From: Aedes albopictus | Lineage: Eukaryota > Arthropoda > Insecta > Diptera > Culicidae | Assembly: GCF_035046485.1 (NCBI RefSeq) | Contig: NC_085137.1 | Location: forward strand, 11,176,252-11,240,251 | Reading direction: 5' to 3' | DNA: 64,000 nucleotides | In this document: piece by piece, positions 23,087 through 34,582 of the stretch | Layout: each line of letters begins with the position of its first letter | Position numbering within the stretch: position 1 is the stretch's first letter | Notes under the pieces: model-generated | Databases searched by the model: none | What the model saw: the letters and a program-made list of their open reading frames with translations, nothing else | Told to the model about the DNA's origin: nothing | Position numbers and translations under genes: made by a program

Positions 23087-24482
23087 GGGTAATTCGCTAA
23101 TTGTTGAACACTACCCAAATGTTGAACAGTTTCTGAATATTTTATTATAAATCTTACTTAAGTAATTTTCATCCAACGTAAACGTATGATGTAGATGCAT
23201 ATACATGTGGGTCACGATATTGCTCTAATTAAGTTACAAAATTATACATATTTTACGTAAAAAAAATGATTGAAAATTTTGTACCGCTGATGACACGAAA
23301 ACTGCACAATTCTTAAGATTAATTTTAGGAAATTGATGTTACGAAATAAGCTTTGCGGGCAAATCGACCACAAATATCAAAGTCACACCATAGTTACAAT
23401 AACTGGAAGGATATCCTCAACAGTTTAACATTGTTTAAAATCACATTTTCATTGTAATTTTATTTGAAAAAAATATTTTTCTTATCACACCATCATTATG
23501 CATCCATGATCCAATTGTTGAACACTGGCATAATCTACGATGTTAGCATAACTGCTAGATTTTTTTTTCACTTTACCTAACCGTGCATTTTATGGGGTTT
23601 CAAGGGCGTTCCAGGGATGTTCCAGTGGGCTTCAGAAAGATTCCAGTGGGTTTCAATGGGTTTCAAGGGCGTTCCAGAGGTGTTCAAGATGAGTTCAGAG
23701 TGTTAAGGGGGTCCCAGGAGTATTTCAATGCGTCCCAGGAGGCTCAGGAGCAACCCACGGGTTTTCAAGGGATTTCAGGATCGTTCCATGAGTGTTCTTG
23801 GGGGTTGAGTGGGTCCCATGGGTTTCCAGGAGTGTTTCAGGGGCTTTTAAAGGCGTACTTTTCTTCTGTCGTTTTCGCTTCTAATCAAATCTTTTCAGCT
23901 ATTTACTCATGTTTAAGACGATTTCAGCCCACTAGAGCTATTTTCAAATGAGCGATATCTTTCATTTAAATGAATTGCCACTAGCTCGGACTAGCTGGGC
24001 ACAAAACACGAAAAACCCGAAAAAAAATCCGCCAGAGCGAAAAAATATCGGATGTCGGGTCAAAGTTGGGTCAAATTTTATCAAATGTTGGACCACTGTT
24101 GGACTCACATCGGATAACTGTTGGGTCTATGTTGGGTTTGGTGGCCAAAATAAAAACAGGTGAATGATAGGTTGATGTCGGGTTATACGTCATCAATTAC
24201 GAACAAAGCTTCAACCGTTCAACAATTAGCGAGAATCGTCCAACATTAGGATGAGTTAGCTTAAGGAAGCCTTCAACATTTGGGTTACAGACTTTCCATA
24301 CAAATGTTCTATTTTCTCTTAGAAAATGGAATTTAAGGGAATACAAATTCAATGGGCAGTATAAGGGATAAGTAGATCTAGACGTTCACTGGATATTTTT
24401 CAACTTAAGTGTAATTATGCACGGAAAAACAAACGAAAACCAAAATGCCCGTACTAACCGTTCAACAATTGGCGAATTACCC
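23087..24482. mobile_element. TA-flanked TIR element carrying satellite DNA
   Basis: The ends GGGTAATTCGCTAATTGTTG and mirrored GGGTAATTCGCCAATTGTTG are flanked by TA at 23085-23086 and 24483-24484. It contains a block of GTTTCA-type tandem DNA (about 23585-23860) and repeated TGTTGGGT-type words near 24060-24180. No transposase seen. It starts 8 bp after the preceding element. Confidence 0.85.
23585..23860. repeat. GGTTTCAAGGGCGTTCCAG-type satellite inside a MITE
   Basis: Degenerate 12-18-bp units around GGGTTTCA, GGGCGTTCCAG and GTGTTCC. The same family forms larger blocks at 51880-52930, 59840-60900 and 61270-61900. Confidence 0.75.
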
Positions 24483-24489
24483 TACTAAC

Positions 24490-24775
24490 TAAAGTCTAAC
24501 AGAGATTCCTTCAAAAATGCCTCTACAGGTGTATCAATCAATTATTTTTTTTATTTGTTCCGGAAATTTTGCTAAGTATTCTATCTAGACTCTAAAGTTA
24601 CTTCACGTCTTCCTCCAGGAATTATGTCAATTATTTCTTCCAGAACTTCTCCAAGGCTTCCTATGAAAAATCCTTCGAAAATCCTCCTAGATTTTTTCCC
24701 CGAATTTTTTCTTCAGGAATCTTTCCAAACATACCTTAATAAATCACTCCTGGATTCGTTTTGAGCATTTCGCCA
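24490..24775. repeat. Degenerate GGAATTCC-type satellite, inverted
   Basis: Words such as CTTCCTCCAGGAATTAT, CTTCCAGAACTTCTCC and CTTCAGGAATC are the reverse-complement form of the 10135-15091 satellite, strongly decayed. Confidence 0.55.
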
Positions 24776-25445
24776 CAGTAGGAATAAGTAGGGAGAAGGA
24801 ATTAGTACAGAGGAAGAATAAGTAAGGAGTAAGAATTAGTAGAGGGTAGGAATTAATACAGAGTAGGAATAAGTAGGGAGTAGGAATTAGTAGAGAGTGG
24901 GAATTAGTAGAGGGTAGGAGGGTATTGAGTAGGAATTAGTAGGGAGTAAGAATTAGTATGGAGTAAAAATTAGTAGAGGGTAAGAATTAGAACATAGTAG
25001 GAATAAATAGGGAGTATGAATTAGTAGAGGGTAGGAATTAATAGGAAGTAGGAATTAGTAAGGAGTAAAGGAGTAGAAATTGGTAGGGAGTATGAATTAG
25101 TAGAGGGTAGGAATTAGTACGGAGTAGGAATAAGTAAGGAGTAGGAATTAGTAGGTAATATGAATTATAAGGGTGGAAAAAATAGGAGGGAGTAGGAATT
25201 AGTAGGGAGTTGGAATTTGTATAGAGTAGGAATTAGTAGGGAGTAGGAATTGGTAGGGAGTAGGAATAAGTACGAAGTAGGAATTATTAGGGAGTAGAAA
25301 ATAGTAGGGAGTAGGAATTTATATTGAGTAGGAATTAGTAGCGAGAAGAAATTAGTAGGGAGTATGGAATAGTAGGGAGTATGAATTAGTATAGGGTAGG
25401 AATTAGTACGGAGTAGGAATAAGAAAGGAGTAGAAATTAGTTAAA
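24776..25445. repeat. 17-bp minisatellite GTAGGAATTAGTAGGGA
   Basis: About 40 tandem units of a 16-17-bp monomer, (G/A)GAGTAGGAATTAGTAG, with scattered substitutions. Variants GGAATAAGTA and GAGGGTAGGAATTAGTA alternate in places. No gene. Confidence 0.9.
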
Positions 25446-26462
25446 TTTGAAGATGTTGAAGATGTTAATGAGCAAAGTTCATATACATAATGGACATTAT
25501 CAATCTAAAATATTCGATTTTCTCCTGACATATTTGTATTCAATACCCAAGCATTTTGTAAGAAAATGACAAAAAATAACGCAACCGCATGTCCAGTTAC
25601 GCGGACCGGCAGTTGCGTAATTCCCATTCCCACTTCCCATGCGAAGAAAGCGCACTACTATTAAGACGCCAAACTTTCCCCTCGGCCAGGCCATCTTCCC
25701 AGGCAGGAATCGCTCACTGGCAGGCAGGCAGCCATCATCCGGTCCGGCCGAAGCAACCGCTAACTAGAATCGCACTTTTGTAATTGCTCCAGTGCTCCAG
25801 TTTTTGCGGCCGGAAAATAGCGATCCCACACGCCCGTTTGGCCGGGCCACGCGCTCCCGCTCCGAGAATTTCTTAAGCTCTACGCACGTCATCCGGCCGG
25901 CGTTTTGTTGTTTGGCTGGGATTTTCGCCTTTTACCTGCCTTGCTTAGCTCCAAATGCAGCCAACGATCGCTCGCAAACAACAAACAAACGTCAATGGGG
26001 AGGAGACCCATCATCGCATCGTGGAAGGAGAAATGGAACCACCAAACGGGTTCTTCTCCACCAGCCAGCCAGCCACGAGGATTCGGCCAGCGGTAGGTCG
26101 CTGAGGTGCTGAGTGCTCAACAGCTCAACCTGTTTGTTCTAATGGTCAATTTCGATAAATGATCACCGGGCAGCAAAACGGCGGGGCGTGCTTCGCGTGA
26201 AAATTTCCGAAATATAAATATGTGGGAGAGCGGGGCGAAATATACGCTTCTGGGGAATGGTTCAGTGAAAAAAAGTTCCGGGCGGTGCTAGTATCAAGGA
26301 TCCATTAGGTGTCCCGACACGAATGCCTACTAGAGTAAAGTGTCGCAAATAAATAATAATAAAAATTAGGTGTAAAAACTTGTCTCGGGAAGCTATAAGT
26401 ATTGCTCGACGCATTCGCAATCCAAAAAAAAAAATACCGGTAATATAGTTTAAAACTACCTA
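25446..26462. other. Low-repeat, partly GC-rich block; possible regulatory or promoter DNA
   Basis: Between 25590 and 26330 the base composition rises well above the surroundings and repeats are absent. A TATAAATA (26213-26220) and an arthropod-type initiator TCAGT (26262-26266) are present but about 50 bp apart, farther than usual. No long open frame or splice pattern supports a gene. Confidence 0.35.
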
Positions 26463-26966
26463 CCCGAGCAAAGTCTAACAACAAAATGATAGCAAATCGA
26501 AAACACGATTTGTAATCAGCAGCAAATTGATATCATATTTTGATATCAGATTGTCTTGAATAATTTCGATTTCAAATTTTGATATCGTTTTGCTATCATT
26601 TAAAATTATTACAAATGTTTAGGTTTTCAAGTCATTTCAAAACTTCTAGGCGACCTTTCATGAAGCATCTAATGATATACCATCATTGCAATTAACGTAT
26701 TGCATTTAGGTTTCCATATTATTCGAAAAAACTCTAAATTTAACGATTTTTCCATTTTTTCGCACTGATAGCAAAAACAGTAATCAATTTGCCATCACTG
26801 ATAGCAGGAATTGTTTTCAACTTGCTCTCACAGGAACATTTTTCTGCTCTCATTTTTGATGTTTTAACCGTTAAAACGACCAAAACGACATCAACCTGAG
26901 TAATCATAATTTGCAATATCACAACATCAAAATTAGTTTTCGATTTGCTGTCAGACTTTGCCCGGG
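26463..26966. mobile_element. TA-flanked MITE (CCCGAGCAAAGTC ends)
   Basis: CCCGAGCAAAGTCTAACA at the left and CCCGGGCAAAGTCTGACA mirrored at the right, with TA at 26461-26462 and 26967-26968. Inside are several TTTGATATC and GCAAATCGAAAAC words in both orientations. About 504 bp, non-coding. Confidence 0.8.
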
Positions 26967-26981
26967 TACCTACCTTGTTGG

Positions 26982-27338
26982 CTACAAAGTAACTTTACAC
27001 CAACGCCGAGCGTATAGTAGAGCACCATCTTCGTCGGTCTTGGGCGATGTTTCTCCAGCTTCCCCGAACGTGTAGGGATCGTAGTCTTCTTCAACCGCGT
27101 GCAGCCAGCGAGTTCGCGGCCGCCCACGAAGTCGCCTACCTCTACCGGGTTCTCTGCTGAATATTGTTTTCGCTATTCTTTCTTCCGACATTCGCACTAC
27201 GTGTCCAGCCAAATGAAGTCTGCCGTATTTTATACGTTTCACAATATTCACATCTTCGTACACTTGGTAAAACTCGTGATTCATGCGTCTGCGCCGCATT
27301 CCATTTTCTTGTTTCCCACAGAGAATTGTCCACAGCAC
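26982..27338 (-). pseudogene. LINE copy C: ORF2 C-terminal part
   Basis: The minus frame reads GRLHLAGHVVRMSEERIAKT...RGRPRTRW, the conserved C-terminal module seen after the RT of many non-LTR elements. It is separated from the RT by the 27381-27632 palindrome. Confidence 0.75.
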
Positions 27339-27380
27339 TTTGCGCTCAAAAATTCCAAAAGCTTTTCGGTCTACTTCCTT

Positions 27381-27632
27381 AAACTGTTTCGTGGTGGCTT
27401 GTCAGTCTTGACAAAAATAAAACACTATTTATGTTATTTTGTCCGACGTTTCGGTCCGTCTGGGACCTTCTTCAGGGACTCAATAGTTACAGTGTTCTCG
27501 TCCAGTGTGGTTCGAGAACACTGTAACTATTGAGTCCCTGAAGAAGGTCCCAAACGGACCGAAACGTCGGACAAAATAACATAAATAGTGTTTTATTTTT
27601 GTCAAGACTGACAAGCCACCACGAAACAGTTT
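27381..27632. repeat. Long near-perfect palindrome with paired hammerhead-like motifs
   Basis: Two arms of about 120 bp (27381-27501 and 27512-27632) are inverted copies around a loop of about 10 bp. Each arm contains CTGAAGAA-GGTCC-loop-GGACC-GAAAC-GTC, on the plus strand at 27538-27567 and on the minus strand at 27443-27475. This matches the order of the hammerhead core (CUGANGA, stem II, GAAA) apart from one extra A before stem II. It lies inside decayed LINE copy C. Confidence 0.85.
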
Positions 27633-27639
27633 CGTAAAA

Positions 27640-28985
27640 CAGTCGAACACACCAACGATACTTCCTTAAACGTCCACGCTTCGTGACCGTAGAGGGCAAC
27701 CGGAAGAATCGGCGTCTTATACAGAGCGAATTTTGTTTGCGTTTGCAAGTTACGGGACCTAAGATGGCTACGCAATCCGTAAAAGGCCCTATTCGCAGCT
27801 GCAATACACCTTTTCACTTCACGGGAAACAGCATTGTCATATGTCACAAGTGTTCCAAGATAAAAAAAAATCTTCAACAACTTCAAACACAAACCCGCTA
27901 TCATGTACTTCGTCTTGGTAGAGTTAATCGTCAAGCCTATCGTCGCTGTCTCTCTCTTCAGAGGAACATAAGCTTCCTCCACTGCCCTACGATCGATGCC
28001 GATGAGATCAATATCGTCCGCAAAACCGAGGAGCATGTGAGACCGTGTGATGATAGAGCCATTCCTCTGCACGCCTGACCTCGTAATCGCTCCTTCGAGG
28101 GCAATGTTGAACAATAAATTTGAAAGAGCATCCCCCTGCTGTGGCGTCCCCTTTCCATACTTTGTCGGGAAGCCGGAAGGTGAGGTTCCGCGTGTTCGGG
28201 GAGCTACTTTCACTGACGTCCTGGTCCGAGAAGTAAAGAGGCAGAGTCTACTTCGTGTGCATCGAAGTGCCTCTGTAGACCAAACCGGAGAGCGAGAGAA
28301 TGTGAGAGTGAGAGCCGATGATGGCTGTCTCTGGAGAGTATCGTTAGACGCAGGGGTGAATAAAGGTAACAAGCGACGTCCACGAACGACACTCACATCA
28401 TCAGGGGTGTTCATAATAATAGGGTAGTCCATGTCCCACACCTGCTTCAATCCATCCAAGGTCACAAACGACGTAGACACTTCGTCTGCGATCCGAATAC
28501 TTGATTTCGATCCATCCAGCGTTGCGCGTATCAGCCTAATTAGTTTCGCTGGAAAACCATGTTCTGACATTATCTGCCAAAGCTCATTTCTTTCCACTGA
28601 ATCGTACGCTGCTTTGAAATCAATGAACAGATGGTGATTCTGCAAGTTATGTTCCCGAAATTTATCTAGGATCATCCGCAGGATAAACATTTGAACCGTA
28701 GTTGATCGGCCCTATCAAAAACCAGCCCGGTATTCGCCGACGAAGGACTCCTCAAGAGGTCGCAGTCTGTTGAACAGGACACGCGACAGTATCTTATACG
28801 CCGAATTTAAAATGGTTATCCCTCTGTAATTGGCACACTCCAGTCTGTGCCCTTTCTTGTAGATTGGGCATATGAGGCCATCCAACCAGCTGGTGGGCAA
28901 TTCTTCATCCTCCCAAATCTTTATAATAATCTGGTGGATTGATCGATGTAGCTGCTCGCTTCCGTGCTTAAGAAGTTCGACCGCT
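27640..28985 (-). pseudogene. LINE copy C: reverse transcriptase, decayed and interrupted
   Basis: The minus strand reads an RT in order: LICPIYKKGHRLECANYRGI and LNSAYKILSRVL (about 28875-28780), then two in-frame stops, MFILRMILDKF, LFIDFKAAYDSV with the first catalytic Asp, LDGLKQ, then a solo LTR (28140-28440), then GDALSNLLFNIALEGAI and LLGFADDIDL with the catalytic Asp pair. Upstream, in-frame residues continue to about 28985. Length and blocks fit a non-LTR RT; I do not assign the clade firmly. Dead by stops and insertions. Confidence 0.85.
28140..28440 (+). mobile_element. Solo LTR inserted in LINE copy C
   Basis: Starts TGTGG and ends CCACA, giving TG...CA ends with a 5-bp inverted repeat. 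CCTGC is duplicated at 28135-28139 and 28441-28445, the length typical of Ty3/gypsy and BEL/Pao integration. An AATAAA lies at about 28358 on the plus strand. It splits the RT between LKQ and GDALSN. At 301 bp with no internal coding, a solo LTR is the simplest reading. Confidence 0.8.
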
Positions 28986-28989
28986 CCTT

Positions 28990-29530
28990 AAGGCGAAACT
29001 GGAAGAATTTCCTCACTTTTTGGTTTTTGATTTTTATTAAATAACGAAGCAATATTTTCAAAATCGGTTTTCGTGTACATGTAGAGTATGGATCAATGTT
29101 TTTCGTTTTTACAGAAACCATTTTTGAACAAAATTTCACAAAAAAATGGTCTACGCTCCGTGACTTTGGCAACACGAAGAGAGTGTTACAGTATTGTTCC
29201 GATTTTATCACGCCCTTCGCGTGTCAGTCCTTCATTTTTCATTAATTTGATGTTACATTTGAGAGCAAGTGCTTCCCCTCTTCTTCAAGATGAATGTTGA
29301 AGGCGCGTTTTACGACGATAAAAATATTTAAAATGCGAATATATTTTATAGAATATTTGAAAGCAGTTTTGAAAAGGGGCGTGATCAAATCGGAACAATA
29401 CTGTAACACTCTCTTCGTGTTGCCAAAGTCACGGAGCGTAGACTTTTTGTATGAAATAAAACCTACGAGAGGAAGGATGGGTCTGAGATGACCAAAAATG
29501 AGTCTACGTAGTTTATGGACAGGGCCTAAT
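28990..29530. repeat. Nested inverted-repeat elements beside LINE copy C
   Basis: An outer inverted repeat (about 29120-29186 with 29406-29460; GTCTACGCTCCGTGACTTTG) surrounds a small TA-flanked MITE (29189-29403). Further right, GTCTACGTAGTTTATGGACAG near 29494-29515 resembles the end of the MITE at 39467. No gene. Confidence 0.65.
29189..29403. mobile_element. MITE family 1, copy 1 (CAGTATTGTTCCGATTTTAT ends)
   Basis: About 215 bp with 26-bp inverted ends beginning CAGTATTGTTCCGATTTTAT, flanked by TA (29187-29188 and 29404-29405). A second copy is at 58738-58950, with matching interior such as CCTTCATTTTT and CTCTTCTTCA. Confidence 0.85.
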
Positions 29531-29742
29531 GATATTTCCAGCACTGAATATAACTCATGAACGGATGAACCAATTAGCTTAATAGGATAAACACTGCCGT
29601 AATTCTGAAAAACGGCGTAAGCGCCATTCCAAATTTCGACGGCTTTCTCTATATGTATTACTGGTGAAATAATAACAATGCGGTATGTCTGCTATATGTA
29701 TAAGGATGCACGATCTAGAACGATCAAAAGTTTAATGAACTA
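29531..29742. other. Short intergenic stretch, nothing recognised
   Basis: AT-rich DNA without open frames or clear repeats. Confidence 0.4.
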
Positions 29743-30665
29743 CAGGGGATGGCCAAAATGTTTGGGATAGGCGACTTTTTTTCTCTCACAAAAAAAGTTC
29801 AACATGCTATAACTTTTCATAGAGTGCATCGAAAAATCTCATATTTTGACTGTTTGTCAACCTATTATATGTGCATCATTGGTACAAATTTGAGCTCGGT
29901 TGATTAATCTTTCGCAAAGTTAGAACCGTTCGGGTAAAAGACTATTTTTTAGACAACTCATTTTTGAGCTGTCATATCTCGGAAACCAGTGAACTGAATT
30001 GAATGTAATTTTGAACGTACACTAACAATATATAAATGCTTCACAAACTATCATAACATAAATACTTTTTGAACGTTGAAAAAAGTTATCATGGATTGAC
30101 ACTTTTTGGATTTTTTTCGAAAAAATGTTTTTTTTTACGTCAATTTCAATAAATTTTTGGGTTGATGTCCAAAGATTTTCCACTTCTGTTCTCAAGTTAT
30201 CTTTAATCAGATATATTAGAGCCTATTTAGATTGAAGGAAGAACACATTTAGTAATTTTTGTGTGGTATTGTAAATTTGACTTATTTTCTTCTATATGGG
30301 TAAAAAATTCAACCCGGTATAGCTTAATTCGCCGTGAGAAAATATCACATTTTATAACGTTGTATTAAGTATCAATATATTGTTGATAAACGTTAAAAAA
30401 ATTCATTAAATTCGGTTCATTGGTTTCCGAGATATGACAGCTCAAAAATGAGTTGTCTAAAAAATAGTGCTTTACCCAAACGGTTCTAACTTCGTGAAAA
30501 ATTCTTCAATTGAGCCCAAATTTGTACCAATGATGCACATATAACAGGTGTATAAACAGTCAAAATTTGAGATTTTTTGATGCACTCTATGAAAAGTTAC
30601 AACATGTTGAATTTTTTTGTGGGAGAAAAAAAGTTACCTATCCCAAACATTTTGGCCACCTCCTG
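29743..30665. mobile_element. Tc1/mariner-type MITE (CAGGGGATGGCCAAAATG ends)
   Basis: CAGGGGATGGCCAAAATGTT and the mirrored CAGGAGGTGGCCAAAATGTT begin inverted arms longer than 80 bp. TA flanks at 29741-29742 and 30666-30667. Related in layout to the element at 36286-38901 (both have ...AACTTTTC and a GAGATATGACAGCTC-like stretch). No transposase. Confidence 0.85.
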
Positions 30666-30667
30666 TA

Positions 30668-31355
30668 TAACCAAAAATTTACCAAAATTTCGTCAGAAGA
30701 ACGGCAGAATGAAAATACAGTTATACCTCGATATAACGTTACTTCGATGTAACATAACTTTTTTGATTCCAACTTTTTGCTATTGAAGTTGCCTATCTGT
30801 CCTTCTGTCACGCTTTGAAAGGCTCCATTGGTATGTTTCACATAGTATGACAGCTTTAGGCAATTATAATTGTATTGGTGAAAAGTTGCATTGAAGCATT
30901 GTTGCATTAGTGCATCCTTTTATTTATGCATTGTTGCTTTGTTTGCATCAAGCTGAATGAAAGATGTATAAATTTCTAGAAGTTTCTCTTATGTCATGAA
31001 TTGGAACCCTACAACAGTCAATAAAGATCCAAAGGGTGTGCTGCTAAGTGAGATACTTAATGTTTAGAGAAATCATACATGCTTTGTTACAATAGCTTCC
31101 GAATAAGCTTTTAAAAATTTTGCTTCAAGAAATTCTAGATTCTACTTGATGATAAAAGTTTCCTAAATTTTACATAAGGCAACTAGAACGACATTGGGGT
31201 GTATGAAATGAATTCCAAAGTTGTTTGTCTAACCTTCCGTCACGCTTTGAAATGTTTCATGTGCAGAGGGTATGGTGGGACCGTATTATATGAATGAGGG
31301 GAAGAAAAAGCAGAGGAAGAATGAAAATGGCGATGTAGTTTCAAAAAGTATTCTA
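30668..31355. other. AT-rich intergenic DNA, nothing recognised
   Basis: No supported open frame. Short inverted words only. Confidence 0.4.
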
Positions 31356-34021
31356 CAGGGTGTCTACTCATAATACAAAATAAAATTCCCTGAGATTTCC
31401 AGGTTTTTACAGGCAAGAAATTGGAAAATTCTAGTAAAATTTTTATACTTTTCAAAAACTATACAGAACTTCCACCCTAGAAACCACCAAATAGCTGAAT
31501 TCTTCCAAGTTCCTCTTTTGCTGAACTCCTAGATTTTTCCCAGGATTCTTTTAGGTTAATTGCAAGAAATCGATTTGACAACTCTACCGGAAATTTCTTT
31601 TAACTCAAACACTCTAAAAATCAGGAAGAAAAACATTCAGGAAGTCGACTCCATAATTCCACAGGTCACCTGACCGTTAAATTGCAAGTACAGTTTTGAA
31701 GCTAAGCTGGATGATATGTGTGCGTAGTAATGTTTAGATTTAGATGAAAATCAAATGAAAAATTGTAGGTTTGCAACGAGATTGTTCGGTGTTCTTTCGG
31801 ATTTATGAAGGTTGTCTTTAGAATTCCTAGCAGAGTTTCTCCCCGAAATTCTGCAGGAGTTTTTAACGGCGTCTCTACTGGGGCTCCTCCCGGGGTTTTT
31901 TTTCAGAAGTTTTCCCAAGTTTCTCATTGGATTCCTCTCGAAGATCGTTCACAATCTTATCCAAAGTTTCTTCATGAATTCCACTACGTGGTTTTCCAGG
32001 ATAGCTTTCCAACAATTTTTGTCAACATTGTTTGCGAGTTTCTTGCAGAAGTTATTCCAGAGATTTTTTCTAGAGAGTTTCCGATGTTTGTCTTGGGCAT
32101 CATCATGGGATTTCGCCGGAAGTTCCTCCTGGGATTTCTCCAGCCCGGGATATGTCCAGCCGGGATTACGTCCAGATTTTTTATTTTCGAGATGACCCCG
32201 TTTTCTATGGATTTCTTCCAAAGTACCTCTCAAGTTTTTCCAATAGATCTTTGAAAAGTTACTCGCAAGATGCTACCTGGATTCCTTCCGATATTTTCCG
32301 GGAATTTCGTATAAGGGATTTTGTTAGTTATCACAGGCGACATTTTGAGAAGAACTCCTGAAAAACCCCCTGAAAAAAACTCCTGGGGAACTCTGTGAGC
32401 AATTGCTTCTGCATAAATCCCAGAATTCACTAAAAAACTTAGAAAACAGTCCAGGATAAATTCAGAAATAATCTTAGAGATATCCTAGGACCAACACCAG
32501 AAGGAATCTTCTGAGAGGAGTACCGGGAGAAACTCCGAGAGTTGTCTCAGGTGAAACTTAAAAAACATCGCGCAAGAACCTTAAGGAAATATTCCAGCTG
32601 GAACACCTGTAGAAATCCAAAGCGAAGCTCTGAAGAAAGCTCACGGAAATTTCTTGAAGAAATTGCAGGAGGAACTTCTAAAGAAATCCCGGCAGGAGCT
32701 CCTGCAGAAACTCGTGGAAAACTCCTTAAAAATCTTACAGGACCTCTAGTAGAAATCCCATAAATAACTCCTGTAGCAACTGTGGGAGAAATCCCGGGAA
32801 GATCTACTGGAGAAGTCTCCTGAGAAATACTGGAGGGAATGGCGAAAAAACTCCGAGAGAAACTGTATGAGAAATTCTGTGAAAACTCCTGTAATATATG
32901 TTGAGAAACTTTTGTGTAGTAGATCTCGTAATTAATCCTGGAAGATATCCCGCGAAATTTTTTTTGGGCAAAACGCAGAAAGAACTTCGAAAAAATCCTA
33001 CGAGGGATTCTGGGAGCAATACGGAAAAAAACCTCTAGAAGAAATTCTGGAAAAAAAATCCTCGTGATAAATTCCAACAGAAATCGTTAGGAATTAAGGA
33101 GTCTCTGAAGGGTTTCAAGGAAATTTGAATCTTGAATCTTGAAAAATTCCAGTAGGAATCCTGAAAAATCTCCGGAACGTATCAATAAAGAATACCAAGA
33201 ACATTTTTGACGAAAAAATATGGAAGGAATTCTATGAGAAATCCTCTAGGGGTGAGGCAAGACCGATATAACGAGAGTAAATCTGTTTTCAATGTTGCTC
33301 ACCGTTCCTCTGGATCTCTCTGGATTACTCTCAAGTGCTGGCTAATGCCAGAAGAAATTGAGCAATCGAATCCAACTCCCGACAAACTCGCAAAATGTGA
33401 GTTCTTCCTTCGGAAGGGAAGTAAAGCGTGGGTCCCGAGATGAACTAGCCTAGGGCAAAAAATCTAGTTAATACAGAAAAAAAAAAATTGAGCAGTATTG
33501 CCTGATTTTCCGCGTTTCAGAGACGTTTCTGAATGGATTCGAACAAGAAAAGTTACTCAGAATTGCTCAGAGCTGCTCCAGGCTCTTGCCCCTAGGAAAT
33601 CCTAGAACACATTTCAAGAGGTATTTCTGAAGTAGTTCCAGAAGGAAACCTGACAGAGTTTCTGGAAAAAGTTATTGTAACGGTATTTCTAGATTGTTTT
33701 TCACTACCAGATTCATACCAATAACGTAGTAAACTCTGTGGACTCAACTTCTGAGTAGATCTACAAAGTTAAAGTACAATATTCTTGATCTTGTACCGGC
33801 TTTTCGAACCCTCTAATCAGAATACCCTCTTCGAATGAGTGTAATCAGTTTTGTACCTTTTAAATCCGCCCTATTTATTCTTGTTTTATATTTTTTTATC
33901 GGAGTGAAATTTCCTTGAGTATTCAAAAAAAATCCCTGAGTATTACAGGTTTTCCCCGATAAATAAAATTCCCTGAGGGGAACGGTTTTCAGTTTTTTTT
34001 TTTCAGGTGGTAGACACCCTG
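31356..34021. mobile_element. TIR element (CAGGGTGTCTAC ends) carrying satellite DNA and a SINE fragment
   Basis: CAGGGTGTCTAC at 31356 and GTAGACACCCTG ending at 34021 are inverted ends; AAAATAAAATTCCCTGAG and its mirror follow inside both. The left flank is TA, the right flank TT, so the duplication is not clean. Inside is about 1.4 kb of degenerate GGAATTCC-type satellite (31800-33200) whose open frames are repeat translation, and a SINE fragment (33330-33480). Confidence 0.7.
33330..33485 (+). mobile_element. SINE family 2 fragment (GTGAGTTCTTCC...GAACTAGCC tail)
   Basis: TCGAATCCAACTCCCGAC is B-box-like; then GTGAGTTCTTCCTTCGGAAG, CCCGAGATGAACTAGCC and GTTAATACAGAAAAA. The same order occurs at 61020-61165, so this is a dispersed SINE tail rather than unique DNA. 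Confidence 0.7.
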
Positions 34022-34024
34022 TTT

Positions 34025-34580
34025 CAGTATCTTCCACAAATGTTCGAGATTTTTCTGTTTTGTAATCGAAGAAACTTCTTTCTTCTGCTTCTGTTTCGAA
34101 TATGTTGAAGACGTTTCATGAACTTTCCTGTAAGAAGAAAATCAGTTATATGGAACCTTCCAGAACGGTGTCAGGCCATTCGGTCGAAGGTCATGAGGTC
34201 AAAAAGTTTTATGCGTTTTCCCCAAAGTTCTTAAAAAAATTGCAAGAATTACTATTACAATTTAAAAGAATTTAGAAAAATTACCGTCAAACCCCGATGG
34301 TTTGACCTCATCTAATCTGAACACTTTTTAATTTGACCCCCTCTAATCTGCACATCGTTCAAACTAAAAATAGTTCAAACGTCATTCTGCTTATGGAACG
34401 GTGTGAAACGGAACGCAGAATCAAAACAAAACAGCAGTTACCATCAGTGTGTTTTTCGATGACCACAGGGTTAATAGAAGTTCAAATTGGAAAATGAACC
34501 CCGTTGGTTTGCATGTGGTGTTGCTCAAACCAACGGGGGTAGACGGTATCGAATTTGATTTTATTCTGCCACTTACGAGC
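34025..34580. other. Intergenic AT-rich DNA with inverted words
   Basis: Around 34285-34550 there are short complementary words such as AACCCCGATGGTTTGACC and CCCGTTGGTTTGCATG / CAAACCAACGGGGGT, which suggest a decayed hairpin element. No gene. Confidence 0.4.
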
Positions 34581-34582
34581 TG

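Noticed and set aside
24776..25445. CRISPR-like array
   Set aside because: The units are contiguous 17-bp minisatellite repeats without unique spacers.
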